A DNA stretch of 64,000 bases from positions 378,691,908 to 378,755,907 of the forward strand of contig JASDDO010000018.1 in the NCBI GenBank assembly GCA_030015575.1, given 5' to 3'. Every line of letters starts with the position of its first letter. The stretch's first letter is position 1. Under the pieces are notes generated by a model that was not told the DNA's origin, did not search any database, and saw only the letters and a program-made list of their open reading frames with translations. The stretch is from Agapanthus africanus (taxonomy: Eukaryota > Streptophyta > Magnoliopsida > Asparagales > Amaryllidaceae). Made by a program: the position numbers and the translations under genes. Below, piece by piece: positions 22,945 through 35,862 of the stretch.

Positions 22945-24360
22945 TGTCACGCCCTGCTTCCCAGTATATGGGCAGAGGACGTGACGAGGCCGCTACGTAT
23001 TTACTCAGAAGTAAACACGCTAAGCGTATCTAAGCAATATAAAATGTAATGTATACAAGAGACAGGATGTAAATGAATAGCAACTTTATTTATTAACATT
23101 CTTTTTACAATTCATCTGAAAAGTAAATACATGGAATGGAAAGCAATGCCTAAACAGTGGCATAACAGAAATGGAAAATACTGAAATGAAATGTACAAGT
23201 AACTAGAGCTCCGGGTCGAAAGCTAGTTGATCCAAGTCCTCAAAGGTGGGCTCGATCTCCTGAATGTCCGAATCACTTGACGACATTCCAAAGGAAAGAA
23301 AGAGAATATCGTCAGCGAACAAATCGCTCGGTAAGTCCTGTAAATAGACAAGAATGGAATAGACAGAATAGAGAGTATATTGTTATAATGTTGTATTTAA
23401 TGTTAACGCTGTTGTTTGTAGCTTTGTACAGAAGAATGTCAGTGTATACGAGAGGAGTCCCACTATTCCGGAGACTAAGGTATACGGAGCACAAGGAACC
23501 GTTCAGCCACGGTACAACGGCAATTGAATTCAGGTTAGGTGTATTATGGTTACAGTCTCGTGCCATTTCTAACACCTTCCGTACTAGTCTACCCCTTATA
23601 AACCCCGCGATATCTTGATTGTATTGTTTGTATAGTATATTGTATGTAGATGGATGACTTGCCGAAACCATGATATCGGTAAATGGATGTAACTAGAGAA
23701 TCATGTAGATGGATGTATATCCATGGTTCGGTTCGGTCAATATAGATTGATTAGATTGAACAGATTGAATATATAGATTCATGGATTCATGTTGAATTGT
23801 AGTTTGATACTTGAATCATATTCAAGTCAGATTGATTATATTGAGACTCGGTCTGAGTCAGACAATTAGAAAAGAAATTGAAGTCCTAAAATATGTTTTG
23901 GTGCTATTGATTGCACGATTTTGGCGTGTCGTGTATTTGAAGTTCTAAAGTTAACCGCAATCAGGACGGTGTCGCTTTGCAGCTAGCCGCGATGAGTATG
24001 GGTCGTCCGCAGGGAGACGAAGCGTTTTAAGTTCTTATTTTGACGAGTTAATACGCGAGGCGGAATGTTCGTATCTAACATATGTGTATATATGCAAAGT
24101 AAGTGTTTGTAAACATTAGATAGGATAGTGTAAGTTAAGGAAATCCGTATTCAAGTCCTTTGACCCGAGCTCGACCACTAAAGCTAGAGCAATCGGCAAC
24201 AACGTGGATTAGGGTTCTTAAGCACGGTATTAGTGAAATTCGGCTTATTGACCCTTGTCTGTCCGTTCTTGTCGCTTGCTTTAGCTTCCGGCCAATCCGA
24301 ACGCAACCGGTCGCGGTTAGGATACACTGATACCTTGGTAGGGTAGGGTGTCTAACGGAG
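22945..24360 (-). repeat. Ty3/gypsy LTR fragment, minus strand (right limit uncertain)
   Basis: The plus-strand edge TGTCACGCCCTGCTTCCC is the reverse complement of a typical Tekay-type LTR end. On the minus strand an AATAAA signal (23083-23088) lies about 140 bases before that end, where a polyadenylation signal would be expected. The 113- and 119-codon ORFs on opposite strands overlap each other and show no domain. I could not find the LTR start: 23700-24360 is featureless apart from short direct repeats such as 'agattgaacagattgaat'. Confidence 0.55.
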
Positions 24361-25620
24361 TGCTTGCGTAAGCTTTGGGTGGAGTTTAATGGAAAAGATC
24401 GGGAAAAGGAAATGAGAAACGAAACCTTAACTTACAATATCGGTTTCTTTACTAACAACAATATATTCACAACCATTCACAACAACAAAGAAAAAGAGCA
24501 AAGAAAAGAGAAAAGAAAAAAGAAAAGAAAAGAAAAGAAAAGCAATACAAGTAAGTAAATGACATGGTAATAAATTGCTAGTAAGTAAAGCAAGAATGTA
24601 AATAGCAAGTAATTAAATGCAAGTAAGAAAATACTAGGAACCATAGAACACATTACAAACCATGGGTTCAATAGCCTAAACTTAAACTTGCAAGCTCAAT
24701 GAAGAGCTTGCAAGATTAAGAGAAGGCTAAGAACATAAGGCAAATGAAGGCAAAAGAACACTTTATTGATTCCAAATGATACAACCCTTGAGATCAAATA
24801 CCAAAACTTAAACTTGCAAGCTCAATGAAAAGGTTGCAAGATCAAGAGAAGGCAAAGAACTCAAGAGGGATTAGCTATATACAAGAACAAAACAAAAACA
24901 AAAACAAAGTGTTGAACAAAACTTGGACAATATATAGTAAAGAATGACCCCTCTCCCTTGGCTCACTCTTCTTCCTTATATAGGCACAAAAGAAAAATAA
25001 ACTAGCAATAAAAATAAGATAACATGGCATCAAGGGAGGGACCACAGAAGTTTGGGTTACTTTGGGGCAAGGGGGCTGGCCTGGTCGGTTTTGGTGATGA
25101 CGTCGCCGGGTCAAGTCCGAGGTAATGGGCTCGTATTGATTGTGTGGTCTTGTGTGCTCCCCAATATCACTCTGGTGCTGCTAGATTTCTCAATAGAGGC
25201 ATGGGATGCACTCAGGGATTTGGAGGGAAACTTGATGATACAAATCACATCAACACTTTATACATTGAATGCACATCACACTCACTTGCAAAGTTGTGTG
25301 CCCACTTGTGCCCAATTCATCATATCATGGCAGCCCTAACCCTAGTCCATGTGCCAAGAGCATGTGTACGCTTGCATTGTATTGGACCAATATTGTGTGC
25401 ACACATTTAATTTGCAAAAACTCTTTGGATATCGGTCGGTTTCCAGTTCCGGTTGCAGTGTCGGCTCACAAACGATATATCCGTGATTTTGAATGTGTTT
25501 CCAGTATTTTGTCATGGATACCTGTAATCTGTAATTACTAAGCAGACACTGGTTAATAGTACCAATATATAACAAAACAGATAATGAATGAGCGGTATTA
25601 AAATGCAATATTCTGGTATG
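24361..25620. repeat. AT-rich non-coding stretch with low complexity and a direct repeat
   Basis: 24480-24545 is an AAGAAA purine run. A block of about 60 bases containing 'cttaaacttgcaagctcaat' occurs at 24676-24736 and again at 24802-24862. 24890-24910 is (AAAAC)n. The overlapping ORFs at 25052-25541 are in three frames and show no domain. It probably belongs to the LTR of the minus-strand gypsy remnant ending at about 25630, but I cannot prove that. Confidence 0.5.
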
Positions 25621-26900
25621 AACAAATACCCCCAAACTTACTTTTTGCTCGTCCCGAGCAAAACAAAAATCCTAACCTCGCTTTCGCAGGGAACGCGATT
25701 GCACTGAGCTCGTGCAGCAAGCCGTTAAACCTCTAGATGTTCCTAGTAGGAGGAGTGTTGTCTCCTGAGGGTTTTCAGCAGATTACACCCACAAAATCCC
25801 GTCAAGCTAGTTTCACAAGTTAACGTTGATTCTACTCCTACAGTTTAGCATCTAGGTTAGAAATTCTATTATCCTAAGTTAGAAATATTCAACCCTTATA
25901 TTTCACGCCTCTAATTTATTCAACCCCAGATCCTATACGTTTTACAGTTTAGAAAGATCTCGGTCTCTCCTGAGTTTTCCTTCTAAAGTGCGGTCTCAAA
26001 TCAGGGATTTTTATCAGTTTTACGGAAAACATAAGTCTTATTCTTTATTCCTATCTTTCCTCCAAACATCGATTGTATACTCCTACGTGTGTGTAAATTT
26101 TCACCCCTACACTTAAGAATTCAATTCAAGCTATAGTACCCTTGCCTTAATACCTAATACTACTTCTTTCATTAAATGATGGACGATTTTGCTCACATGC
26201 CTTTCATGCGACTATTAATACTTCTTGAGGCACTGACAGCCGATTACTGAATGTGTAGGCTTAATGCGTAAATAGCAGTTTCCAGGTCTTCACTTTATTT
26301 ATTTATTTTTTCTTTTTCTTTTATTTTTCAAGACCAGATATATTTTTCAATGATGCTCTTTTGGTGTTTAGCTTTAAATACCATTTTTTTCTTTCATTCT
26401 AGGTTTTCAGTCAAGAGTATTTCTAGGTATCCTCTACTATCCCAAGTTTCAAGGTGCGTGTATGTACAGTTTGTAGGGTATATACTTTCTAAGTTTGGAC
26501 TCAAGAGTAGAAACTATTTTTCAGACTTATCCTTCAGTAAAGCTTCAATACTTTCCCTTCATCTTGACTTAACTCAAGAACTGAACTCAAGATTACCTAC
26601 TTCTATAAAAAAAACTGTAAGGACGTATAATTACCAAGGTTAAACAAAATGAGGGTTATTTTTAGGGTTTTCAATTCCTAAGCCTAGGATTTAGTTATTT
26701 CTAACGTATCAATTAAACTTTCGGAATAAAATCTAAGTTACCCTATTAGCTAACTTGACGACAAAGTTTTTATATTTTTGGAAAAAATTTCGATTTTTGT
26801 GGGTTTTTAAATAAGTATGCAAATGCAAAATATATATATGAATGCGAAGGTAGAAAGCTTACCGAGCACACCCCCAAACTTAAACTTGACAGTGCCCTCA
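25621..26900 (-). mobile_element. Non-coding 3' region of a minus-strand gypsy element (Athila/Tat-like)
   Basis: On the minus strand a palindrome TTTGCTCGGGACGAGCAAA (25644-25662) is followed by AAGTTTGGGGGTATTTG, a PPT-like run. This combination is typical of the region between pol and the 3' LTR in Athila/Tat-type plant elements. A second run, TTTAAGTTTGGGGGTGTGCTC, lies at 26863-26884 next to a 'gacagtgagggcactgtc' palindrome. 25680-26860 between them is T-rich, has no credible ORF, and may be filler or a second 3' end. Confidence 0.5.
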
Positions 26901-27312
26901 CTGTCAGGCTACACTAAGAGGGTCAAAATTGTCGGCGCTCCCTAAAAGAAAATTTTATACAAAACAAAATGCAAAGCAAAAATATATACACAAAAAGGTC
27001 TCCCCTAAACTTAGGTGAAACAGTGTTTCCACTGTTTAAGCGGTGTAGTTCTGGAATAGGGGGAAAAGAGAACGGTATCTATCTATACAAGGCCTTACAC
27101 AGGACAAAAGTGAGCACCAACCATTCAAAAATTTTATCTCTATAATGTGTAGGTTGGTGAAAGAATGCGGGGAGGAAAGAAATGGAGAATACGCGAGACC
27201 GTATGAGGATAGAAGCGGAATACGGTCTCGGTGGAGGAGAAGAATGGCGGAAGGGAAAAAGAAATGGAGTACAAACTTGAGGGTGAAAATGGAGTGAATA
27301 AATTAGCACAAT
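26901..27312. other. Unassigned spacer
   Basis: No domain, no tandem repeat and no LTR edge that I can support. On the minus strand a short Ser/Pro-rich ORF of 76 codons ends here, but composition alone explains it. Confidence 0.4.
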
Positions 27313-28735
27313 TTATAATGACCGATGTGTAAAAAGCGATTGTACTAATTTATTAACCCGTCGAGAAATGGGATCAAATCCCTCAAAATTCGTGAGAAAA
27401 CATGGATACGCCGAACTTGGTAAACCAGACATAGTAAATGAAAGTGATACAATTTCTTGCAATGTCGAAACGATGGAAATGATGGAGGGGAGTGATCGAG
27501 GAAGGTTATCGGTTGAAGGTTCCGGAGGGTGCACACAGTCAATGAAAGGGACATGATGAATTGGAAAATCCGACTCATCAAGCAAAACTGGTTCATCCTC
27601 AAAAATATTCTCAAAATTCTCTTCAAAAATTATCCCATCCATGCATTTATCATCAATATCAAGACGCATATGAAGTTCGGAAAAACAGTTAATGACCCGG
27701 GATGATGAATTGGAGAGAAAAACTCATCCAAATCTGCGGGTTCATCATCCAAAATATCCCCAGCGTCGATATCCTTGATCAAGTGAAAATTAAATGTCTC
27801 AGACACCTCATCAAAAGCATGGATTTCAATCAATTGTGGTTCTAAGATGGAGGTGTAAAGGTCAAAGGGATTGGGTGTGGTTTCACTTGACAGGGTCCCT
27901 TCACAATCTGGTAAATCAAACACTACAAAGTCGCACTACTCATTAAACATTATATCTTCAATTGGTAAATCATTTGGGACACTTGATAGACATTCAAAAC
28001 CAGATTGTGGGATTCAATTTGCAATGGGTAGGTTCGATTTGGAAGGATGTACAGCTCACTCTTTCCATTCAAATTCTCAATCTGTCCTACCGCCTCATCA
28101 TACATTGGAAAATGTGGAGCTAGTTGGAAACTAGCTACCGGGTCACTAGGTTGGCGGCCATGGACTCATTCAAATCTATCATCTATTGGTACGGTGCTAC
28201 TCGGAAGTCTTCTAATGACTGTTCCAGACTAGATATAGGTTGTGACGGGGTTTCAGTAAAAAATTCAAAGTTGTTTGGATACTAAAAACTCCCAAATGGC
28301 TGTTCAGAAGCAATGTCTAGGGAATGTGCAAAAGTTAGGACTGGTAGGAATCGAATGGTTGAACAGGAGTAGGATCAACATTTGGATAAGAAGGTGAATG
28401 GAATTGTTGATCAAAAGAACTGGAAGTGGTGAAAGGAGTGAAAGATCAGCTATGAGATTGTTCAATTCTGTCGGCAATAGACATAGGTCTTGGAGTTACA
28501 ATAGGACTCTCAAAAGAGGTATCAACGTAAGAAGGTGGGGTAGGTTGAAACGGTTGATACAAAGTGGATTGCGGAGTCCAATTGTTTGTCCTAGACGCGT
28601 CTATCCGATCTTTCAAAGAAATTTTGGGTATGGAGGGATCATTCAAAGTTTGACCAAAGCAAGAACCGTAAGAAGTCATGTCTGGTTGTGGGTACCAAAG
28701 TTCGGCAAAAGTTTTTCCCCCATGATATGAAGAGA
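27313..28735 (-). pseudogene. Decayed minus-strand ORF of unknown function, acidic and proline-rich
   Basis: Three pieces read in the same direction: 28735-28330, 27923-27630 and 27669-27313. The first has TFAELWYPQPDM, a Pro/Gln-rich run (YQPFQPTPPSYVD) and two similar motifs, LKDRIDASR and IADRIEQSH. A TGA then interrupts it and readable codons go on (FTPFTTSSSFDQQF). The second and third pieces are acidic and repeat the pattern DEPxxLDExxxPIHH, at 27741-27695 and 27598-27553. Codon use looks protein-like. Its position upstream of the gypsy 3' signals at 26863 and 25644 suggests an accessory or gag-like ORF of that element. I do not recognise the family. Confidence 0.45.
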
Positions 28736-28860
28736 AGAAGAAGAAATGAAAGAGTGGAAAAAGAATGTGTTTTTTTTTATAATTTTATTTTATATTTCTA
28801 GTTAGTTATTAACAAAAAAATGAAACACAAAAAAAAATCTGGACCAAAAAAAATCACGAC
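28736..28860. repeat. A/T-rich low-complexity spacer
   Basis: AAG/AGAA runs followed by T8-10 and A7-10 stretches. No coding or structural feature. Confidence 0.7.
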
Positions 28861-29160
28861 ACAAAAATACCACGCATCTAATCGGTCTAGGGTTCACCTA
28901 GGTCAACTAGACCTGCTCAAGAACTTGATTGTCGAAATAAAACTGTGTCAAGAAACGGGCTTAAGATATACTGATCACGAGGCCAGGTAAGTGCAGAGAT
29001 AAGGGGAGGTTTTCCGACGCTTTCGCGAAGGTCCTTAATTAGATAACCCTTTCTCTTTTGGCGGTTTCGCCGTGAACACTTTCCTAGACACCCCATGAAC
29101 AATATACCATTAAGCGGTGTTCTAAACACAGTTAACTTCTCCTAATGCGCGCAAAGTCCT
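28861..29160 (-). repeat. Segment shared with copia leaders, inside the gypsy remnant
   Basis: 'aggttttccgacgctttcgc' near 29007, then 'gaaggtccttaatta.ataac' and 'cctagacacc' match the copia leaders at 62090-62175 and, less well, 36035-36120, in the same order. No pol sequence adjoins it here. It is either a broken copia leader or a block used by both element types. Confidence 0.6.
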
Positions 29161-29880
29161 TAAGGTTTAAAGTCTAGTTTCTTTTAAAATTTGTGCGGAT
29201 AAACGTTATGCTCAATTTCGTGATTCTTGGTACACAGAAAAGGTGATGAAATCTTTTATTGTATGTTGTGTGGTTCGCTTGCCCTTAAGTCCGTATTAAT
29301 TAATGCAATGCGCAATTCAATAAAAATTATTCAAAGAATCAAACAATCGTTTTTACGTTTAAGCTCGGCACTGCAACAAATACGGGTTAGTCAATTTTTA
29401 GCGGTTGAAAGCGAACTTGCAAAGAATCCTGCAAAAATATTATAGTGGATGCGTCGGATTTGAGAAGAAGGTGTTAATAAAGTACGCACCGATAAATTTT
29501 CGAGTTAAGAAATCCCCGTTGAAGTTAAATCCGAATAGCTTGAAAAGTACGCTTGCGCGGGTCAAACTACCCGGATCTTTGGCACTGTACTTCGCAATCA
29601 CCTTAACTTTTAATGTACACTTTGCTCCACACGATCGCAGTTCGAAAATCCGTAAAAATCTACAAATTTCGAAAAAACGGATATTAGTGCGGAAACGCGA
29701 TACGAATGCCCAAATACCTGCACACTAAAAATTATAAAAAAACAAGCAATAAAAATGGGACAAAAACAGAACACTGGAGCATAGGGAAAAAGTTGGGAGC
29801 AGAATGAGGTGAACAGGCTGGCGAGCTCGGATTTCTTTGGTGTGTCGCCGGTTTTCCTTTTGTGTTTAGGCTCCAAATTT
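29161..29880. other. Unassigned degraded sequence
   Basis: Short overlapping ORFs on both strands (72, 107 and 88 codons) have no domain I recognise. I see no repeat structure. Probably gypsy non-coding remnant, because both flanks are. Confidence 0.4.
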
Positions 29881-30692
29881 CTTCTGTGATCTCAATGTTC
29901 TATTAGTACCTCACTGGTATTGTTTATCTTTTCAGTTGAGATCCAAATAGCTTGCAGATCAAAAAACCAGAGAGAAAAAATGTTAGTTTTGTTAATTTTT
30001 GTTTTGGTTTTGAAATTTTTAGTTTGTTTTTTTTATAAAATGGTTGTTTACCACAGAAAGCTGGGAAAGAAAAACGTCTTGCCTGAATTTAGGGGCAGAT
30101 GCTATTTGGGTTTATCCATCCACCTCTCCGAAGATGCCAAGTTGATTTATGGCACCGTGTATCGGAGGTTTGGACGGATGCGGCCGTTGTAGCAGACTTC
30201 GTCATATTCCCCCTCATTTCTGAAGGGTTTTTGATGGTGGGGACGCTTTTCCCTGCAGGCGCAAGCCCTTGCAGTTAATTACGTTACCGCGTAGCGATAA
30301 CCATTTTCTCCTGCTCCAGATGTTCACTTCGTGTCGTGTGTGTTTATTTTCTTTTTGGTTGCCCGTGAATTATATACGGAGACTAATTTATATTGCCGCC
30401 CGTAGGGCGTGGATTAGTCCAAATCCGTATATTCTTAGATTTGGGTTTGGGTTGATTTAAGGATCGTTAATCTCGTTTGAGATTAAGATCAACTTAAATG
30501 GTTGTTAAGGATACGTTAGTCTAATTTTAGACTAAGATCTACTTAACAGGATTTTGGGATCATTCAGATCCAACAAAAGAGCATTTGGGCTCTATTGCTT
30601 TAGTTTAAGGACGTCACGGTCCATTGGGTTTAAGGACATCATAGTCCATGTAGGTTTAAGGACATCATAGTCCATGTTTAAGGACATCATAG
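29881..30692 (+). mobile_element. Left part of a tandem-repeat-rich gypsy-like (Tat/Ogre-like?) non-coding region
   Basis: Includes a 'gacgcttttccctgcaggcg' block (30242-30261), an 'aattacgttaccgcgtagcg' block (30278-30297) and two short hairpin blocks, 'taatctcgtttgagatta' (30469-30486) and 'tagtctaattttagacta' (30508-30525). Four units of a GGAC-N6-GTCC repeat run up to the copia insertion at 30693. The sequence continues at 41144. Assignment to Tat/Ogre rests on style rather than on coding domains. Confidence 0.45.
30590..30692 (+). repeat. GGAC-N6-GTCC minisatellite, left half
   Basis: Units of 22-30 bases such as TTTAAGGACATCATAGTCC. Each carries the inverted repeat GGAC-6-GTCC. The array continues at 41144-41380 after the inserted copia element. 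Removing the insert and one CATAG restores an intact unit across the junction. Confidence 0.9.
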
Positions 30693-32889
30693 TGTAGGGT
30701 TACTAGGCACACTCAAGAGGTTCCACAAGGCATCTACCATGCCAAATTAAAATTTTATGTTCCTAACAACTCTATGCAAGATCGTTAACTAGAGATTAGG
30801 CGAAAACTATGCAAGCAAACTACTTTGCTACTAAGTGAAAGGGATTACAACCTTTGTAGATCCGGTCCTCCACTTCTAAAGCTCCATGATGATGTCCCTC
30901 CGCTGCGATCATCGGGATCCCGGACTCTAGCGATGGTTTCGTCGGAGAAATGAGCGGGCTAGGTCATTGACTTCGGTGCCGAAGATGATCTACGTCGAGG
31001 CGACTCAAACTCAAGCTCCATCTTCACTTGGTCATGAACCTTGTGAAGAAAACACCCTATACAACATGGCAAGTGGTAGAGAATAAAGAAATAGGAAGTG
31101 GGTTCACTTTGGATTTGGATTTCTCACTTGATTTCAACACTTGAAATTTTCTAGCAAGCTTTCTTCACTTCATGAAGAAGAAGAAGAAGAAGAAGAAAAG
31201 AAAATGAATTATATGAAAAGAAAATTCAAGTGAAGTCTATCATATTGCAACCATAGGTGAGTTTAACCTTTGTAGAGACTAAACCCTAGTTTAAGTTAAT
31301 GGTTAGGTTAGTAAAAGTGTCATGCAAAACAAAATGGTGGACTTTGTCAAAGATGCTTGAAAGCTTCATGAAGCTTCAAGTAAAGACAATGAGAGCCACC
31401 ATTTTATTTCACTAAAAATAAACAAAAACCCTAAACCATTAACTAAATATGGTGTAAGTCATACACACACCCAAGTTTGCATGTATCATCAAACATGATA
31501 CAATCTAGTGCACAAAAATATATCACATATACAACTTGTGCACATCAAGTGAGAAAATCAATCTTAAGTGAACCAATACTATTTAATGTAAAGTAATATA
31601 TCAAATATATAATTATACATTAAATCATTAAATCAATACTTGGTTTAACGTTCCGGTCATATCGCATATAACCGACAAATATAAAGTGTATCAATATATC
31701 GAATCAACACTTGATTCGGTAACCCGGCTATATCACATATAAGATACAAATCGCGAGAATAGAATTCAGTATCACATACTGGTATTATTCTCGGTCCCGC
31801 ACATATCTCATATGCGCTCCTATTTCGTTTCGCTTGAGCCAAGAAACCTCTGTGTAGGACTCTAAAGACTCGTCAATACGCCGGCAGTAGGTGATGATCA
31901 TATCAAACACCCACAAGCAGCAAGCGGTCTGCTAAACGTAACGGCCACCCGGGTATTGAGCGATCAAAAGATCAACGAGCAAGCCCGCTCACAGTCCTGT
32001 GAATCCAACCAGTAACACTTACCGTACAGTCCGGTCTCTTCGTCTGATATGTCGCATATCTTGTCTAGGGGTGGTAAACGTCAGACCCCAATAACTCGAT
32101 AAGTCGTGTCGATATGAGGCTCATAACGGGTCGAGAAACTACTGGTAACACTTACCAGTAAATTCCTAAAGCAGCCTTGGCCAAGGACTTCCTGTTATAG
32201 CCAATCGAGCACAGCGCAACATCAACTCCCTATACGGGGAGAGACGAAACCCCTCCTATCGCTCATTGCCTCCATGTGATTCGGGACTGTACCCAAAAGC
32301 CACCTTTTTGCACGCCCTCTTGGACGTGGTATGATGGAAATCAAAGCACAGTGGGAACCACACAAGACTCTATGACGATCTCGGGTCTACAGACTAACCT
32401 GTACCAGTGTCACCAGAGAACTGCCATCTGACGTAAGGTATAAAACCATCTGGGAGTTCTCGGCGAGTCCGTCCAGTGTACCCAGTCTCCACTGAGCACC
32501 CGTATATCATCTCTGATGTCAAACACCAATGGATATGGGATCATCCATCGCCCATCTATATGGGTCGAGAAGCTACACGCTAGTCTACTCTGGTATATCG
32601 ATGCCCCGTCTCGATACACCCACGACTAGGGACTTTGAAGGATGTACTTATGGACTACCACGTCCCCACTAGTATGATCCGCATCATAGTCCAGGTAGTC
32701 AAGTACACATCCTAAGGGCTTTACCAACATGTAACAGAGAGACAATCAGTGTACACGTTAAGGTAAAGAGTAACCAGATAACATACTATCATATCGAGCA
32801 AAAAAGTCATCCCTATACATGTCCAAGCATCCACTACAATATACATCCTATGTATAGTAATGGCCTCTAGGGTATACATATAACTAACA
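30693..32889 (-). repeat. 3' LTR of the complete copia A element
   Basis: On the plus strand it runs TGTAGGGTTACTAGG...ACATATAACTAACA. It carries the two-unit U3 module (31620-31745) and a (GAA)n run at 31170-31200. The flanking base run 'atctcccacttgcac' is the reversed PPT. Confidence 0.93.
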
Positions 32890-32906
32890 ATCTCCCACTT
32901 GCACTA
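32890..32906 (-). other. Copia polypurine tract (reversed)
   Basis: On the minus strand the sequence is CTAGTGCAAGTGGGAGAT, immediately before TGTTAG of the LTR, as in the other copies. Confidence 0.85.
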
Positions 32907-32929
32907 GGGCCATCTAATAGCAGTAGTTG

Positions 32930-35810
32930 TAGTATCTCATACTCAACCATCCCATAAAAGTCTCTCTCTGGGAAAAGGCCTTTGTGAGTGGATCCGCCGT
33001 GTTGTCCTCTGAGTCTACTCTCCTAACCTCGATCCCCTGGAGATCAACCATCTCCATAATTAGGTGATACTGCCTTAGAATATGTCTGGATCACTGATGG
33101 GACGGGCGTTCCTTGGCATAAGCCACAACTCTATTGTCAGACAATGGAAGGAACAAAGTTCATCTCATGAACTAATATACACCCAGACTTCCTCTTTGGT
33201 AGCATCTTTGGTAGCGATGTATCCAGCCTTTATCGTCTAGTATGCCACGGTATCTAGCTTGGAACTCTTCCAACATACCGTCCCTTTACCGAGGGTAAAG
33301 ACAATGCCTGTGACTGACATTCAGTCATCCTTATCACTCTGGAACCTTTCCTGTGATTCTCCCCAGGATCAATTGATACCTTCTCACTACAGCTAGTGAG
33401 GATCCTAAGGTCCACTTAGATCTATCTCATAAATCCAAACTAAGGATTTAGGAGGTATCACTTTGATCCTATATGGAGAATCCTTGTGATAAGTGGAGAT
33501 TGACCGAGCGTAGCATAGGAAACTCCTTCCCTATCAAGAGTTTGTTATCCACGTACTCTACGAGGATCACCACCATACTTCCTACTACCTTTTTTGTATA
33601 TACAAGGTTCATCTACCATTTTGATGATGTCAAACTCTTTGACTAACTCATCAAAACAGATGTTCCAACTCCACGATGCCTGCTTTATCACATAAAACAT
33701 CTTGCACACGTTTCCGCTGCTCCCACTGTCTACGAAGCCCTCTGGCTGTGTACTTATAGATGCTTTCTTCCAAATCATCATTTAGAAAAGCAGTCAAGAC
33801 ACCCAACCACCAGATATCGTAGTCATGGTATGTAGCCGTGGTAAGTAGGATCTGGATGGACTTAAGCATAGCTACTTAGAAAAGGTTTCATTATAATCCA
33901 TACCTGGTAAATGATGCAAACCTTTAACAAGTCTAGCTTTGAAAGTCTCAACTTTTTCATATACGCCAAGTAATCTTCTCAAGATATACTTGCTCCTAAT
34001 GGGGATTTAACCCTTCAGATAAAGCAACCAAAGTCCATACTTTGTTGGTGTATAAGGATTCCATCTCAGATCGATAAGCATCCAACCATTCTTACAGAGT
34101 CCTACTCCTAATGGCCAGCTCGAAACTAGTTGGGTCATCATCTCATGATGCAACCCTTGCTCCCACTGTCATAGAGAAATCGAGGTATCTCTCAGGTGGG
34201 TGAGGAAACCTACTAGATCGGCGGAGAGGCTGAGGTTCGTTAGTTGCTATTGAATCCTTTGGTTCTACCAAATCAGCAGCTGCAGTTTGTATAGCTGGAA
34301 CTCTTTCCAGTTCTACCTCATGATCACTAATTTCTTCACAAGAAATTCCCTTTCACAAAGGTGGCATGTTGAGAAACAAAACATCTTTTGTTCCTCGGTT
34401 TGGTAGAAGATATTTCCTTGTGAATGCTTGGGATATTCAACAAACTTCTACAGAACTGACTTTGCCTCGAGCTTGTCCGGATTTTGCCTTTTAGACATAG
34501 GCCGGACAACCCCAAATCTTAACAAACTTAAGATATGGGCTCTTCCCTTTCCATATCATATATGAAGTGGTAGGCAACTGATTTGATCGGAACCCTATTC
34601 AATAGGTATGCAACTTCATAAGTGCATAACTCCCTAAAAGGAAATAGGAAACTCAGTAGTACTCATCATAGAGCACACCTTATCACATAGGGTGTGTTTG
34701 CTCCACCCTGATACACCGAGGTGCTGTGGTGTATGCGGAGGAGTAATGCTGAGAGAGAATCTCATTCTCCTTTAGAATAATCTAGGAATTCCATGCTTAA
34801 GTATTCTCCTCCTTGATCACATCAAAGGACATAATACTTATACCCGTTTTTGGTTCTCTACTTCTAAATTATATTCTGTGAATATCTCAAAAGCTTTGGA
34901 CTTGTGTTTTAACAGGAACATATGTCTGAATCTCGAGAGATCATCAGAGAATTTAATGAAGTACAAAGAACCGGTCTTGGCATTTGTAGACAGGGGACCT
35001 TCATACATCAATATGTATCATCCCAAGAGTTCACTAACTCTTTCTCTGTTTCCAATAAACAGAGCTATGGTCATCTTATCTCTGTGACATGACTGGCAAG
35101 TTTCACAAGATGTAAATTCAAACTAATTTAAATATGCATCTTAATGTAACTTCAGCTAGTCGGGGCGCATTGATATGACCTAGTCTACAATGCCTCAAGA
35201 AGGATTCGTTCATTTCTGAACTTTTCCTCTTGTGTGTGTTCTGTATACTAAGAACTGTAGTTTGATTTAGAACATTAATGCTTTTAGATAACGTACCTGA
35301 ACCGATCAACTCTTGATATAGGAAATGTTCAAAACATTATCCAACAATACAAAATTATATCCTTTCTTTACTAATAAAGAGACTGATATGATTTTGTATA
35401 TCAGGTTCGGTATCTAATGACATTTGTTCAGAATCAATGTATTCAGGTAATACAGGGTGACAGTGACCGACAGACCTGGCTGCAACACTTGCACCGTTTT
35501 CTGTCTCATGAAACTTATCACCCGTTCTCAGTTCCCTACCTTTCTGTAGCCCTATGCAATAGATTACATATCTGGGATCCTGATCCGGTATCAGATACCC
35601 AAGACGCAGAGGATACTGAGAAACAGTTCTGTGTAATGAACACACCCGAAGATGATGCATCAGTATGCACTTTCTTCGTTTGGGCGGCACGGGAATTCTG
35701 GTAATCCCCAATTTCCTGCTCTGTCTTATAACAATTATAAGTTGGAGCGGGACCAACGTTCCCCAGCTCAGTGTAACAAGCGGGTTCGGTCAATATATCC
35801 GTTTTATTAT
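32930..35810 (-). pseudogene. Angela-type copia pol, heavily decayed, RT motif YVDN
   Basis: From the 5' side on the minus strand: a frame at 35793-35536 holds the zinc-knuckle remnant and the protease (WVSDTGSGSQI near 35600), although the ATG used in sister copies reads ACG here. The pre-integrase motif LRHCRLGHI lies near 35200. An integrase scrap follows at about 35050-34700. RT pieces lie at 33869-33545 and around; the catalytic site at 33544-33555 reads YVDN instead of YVDD, and YGLKQAS is shortened by a deletion. RNase H scraps run down to 32960. Indels occur about every hundred bases. It cannot encode active enzymes. Confidence 0.9.
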
Positions 35811-35838
35811 CTTAATTAAGGCGTGACATGGTCGCTAC

Positions 35839-35862
35839 CTGGAGAGAGAGAGAAGAAAACAC
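35839..35862 (-). promoter_or_regulatory. Candidate 3' splice site before pol
   Basis: On the minus strand TTTTCTTCTCTCTCTCTC is followed by CAG and then GTAGCGACC. Same place and sequence as at 19491 and 61891. Confidence 0.5.

Noticed and set aside
23277..23671. 113-codon plus and 119-codon minus ORFs
   Set aside because: They overlap on opposite strands in a gypsy LTR fragment, without motif or codon pattern to choose either.
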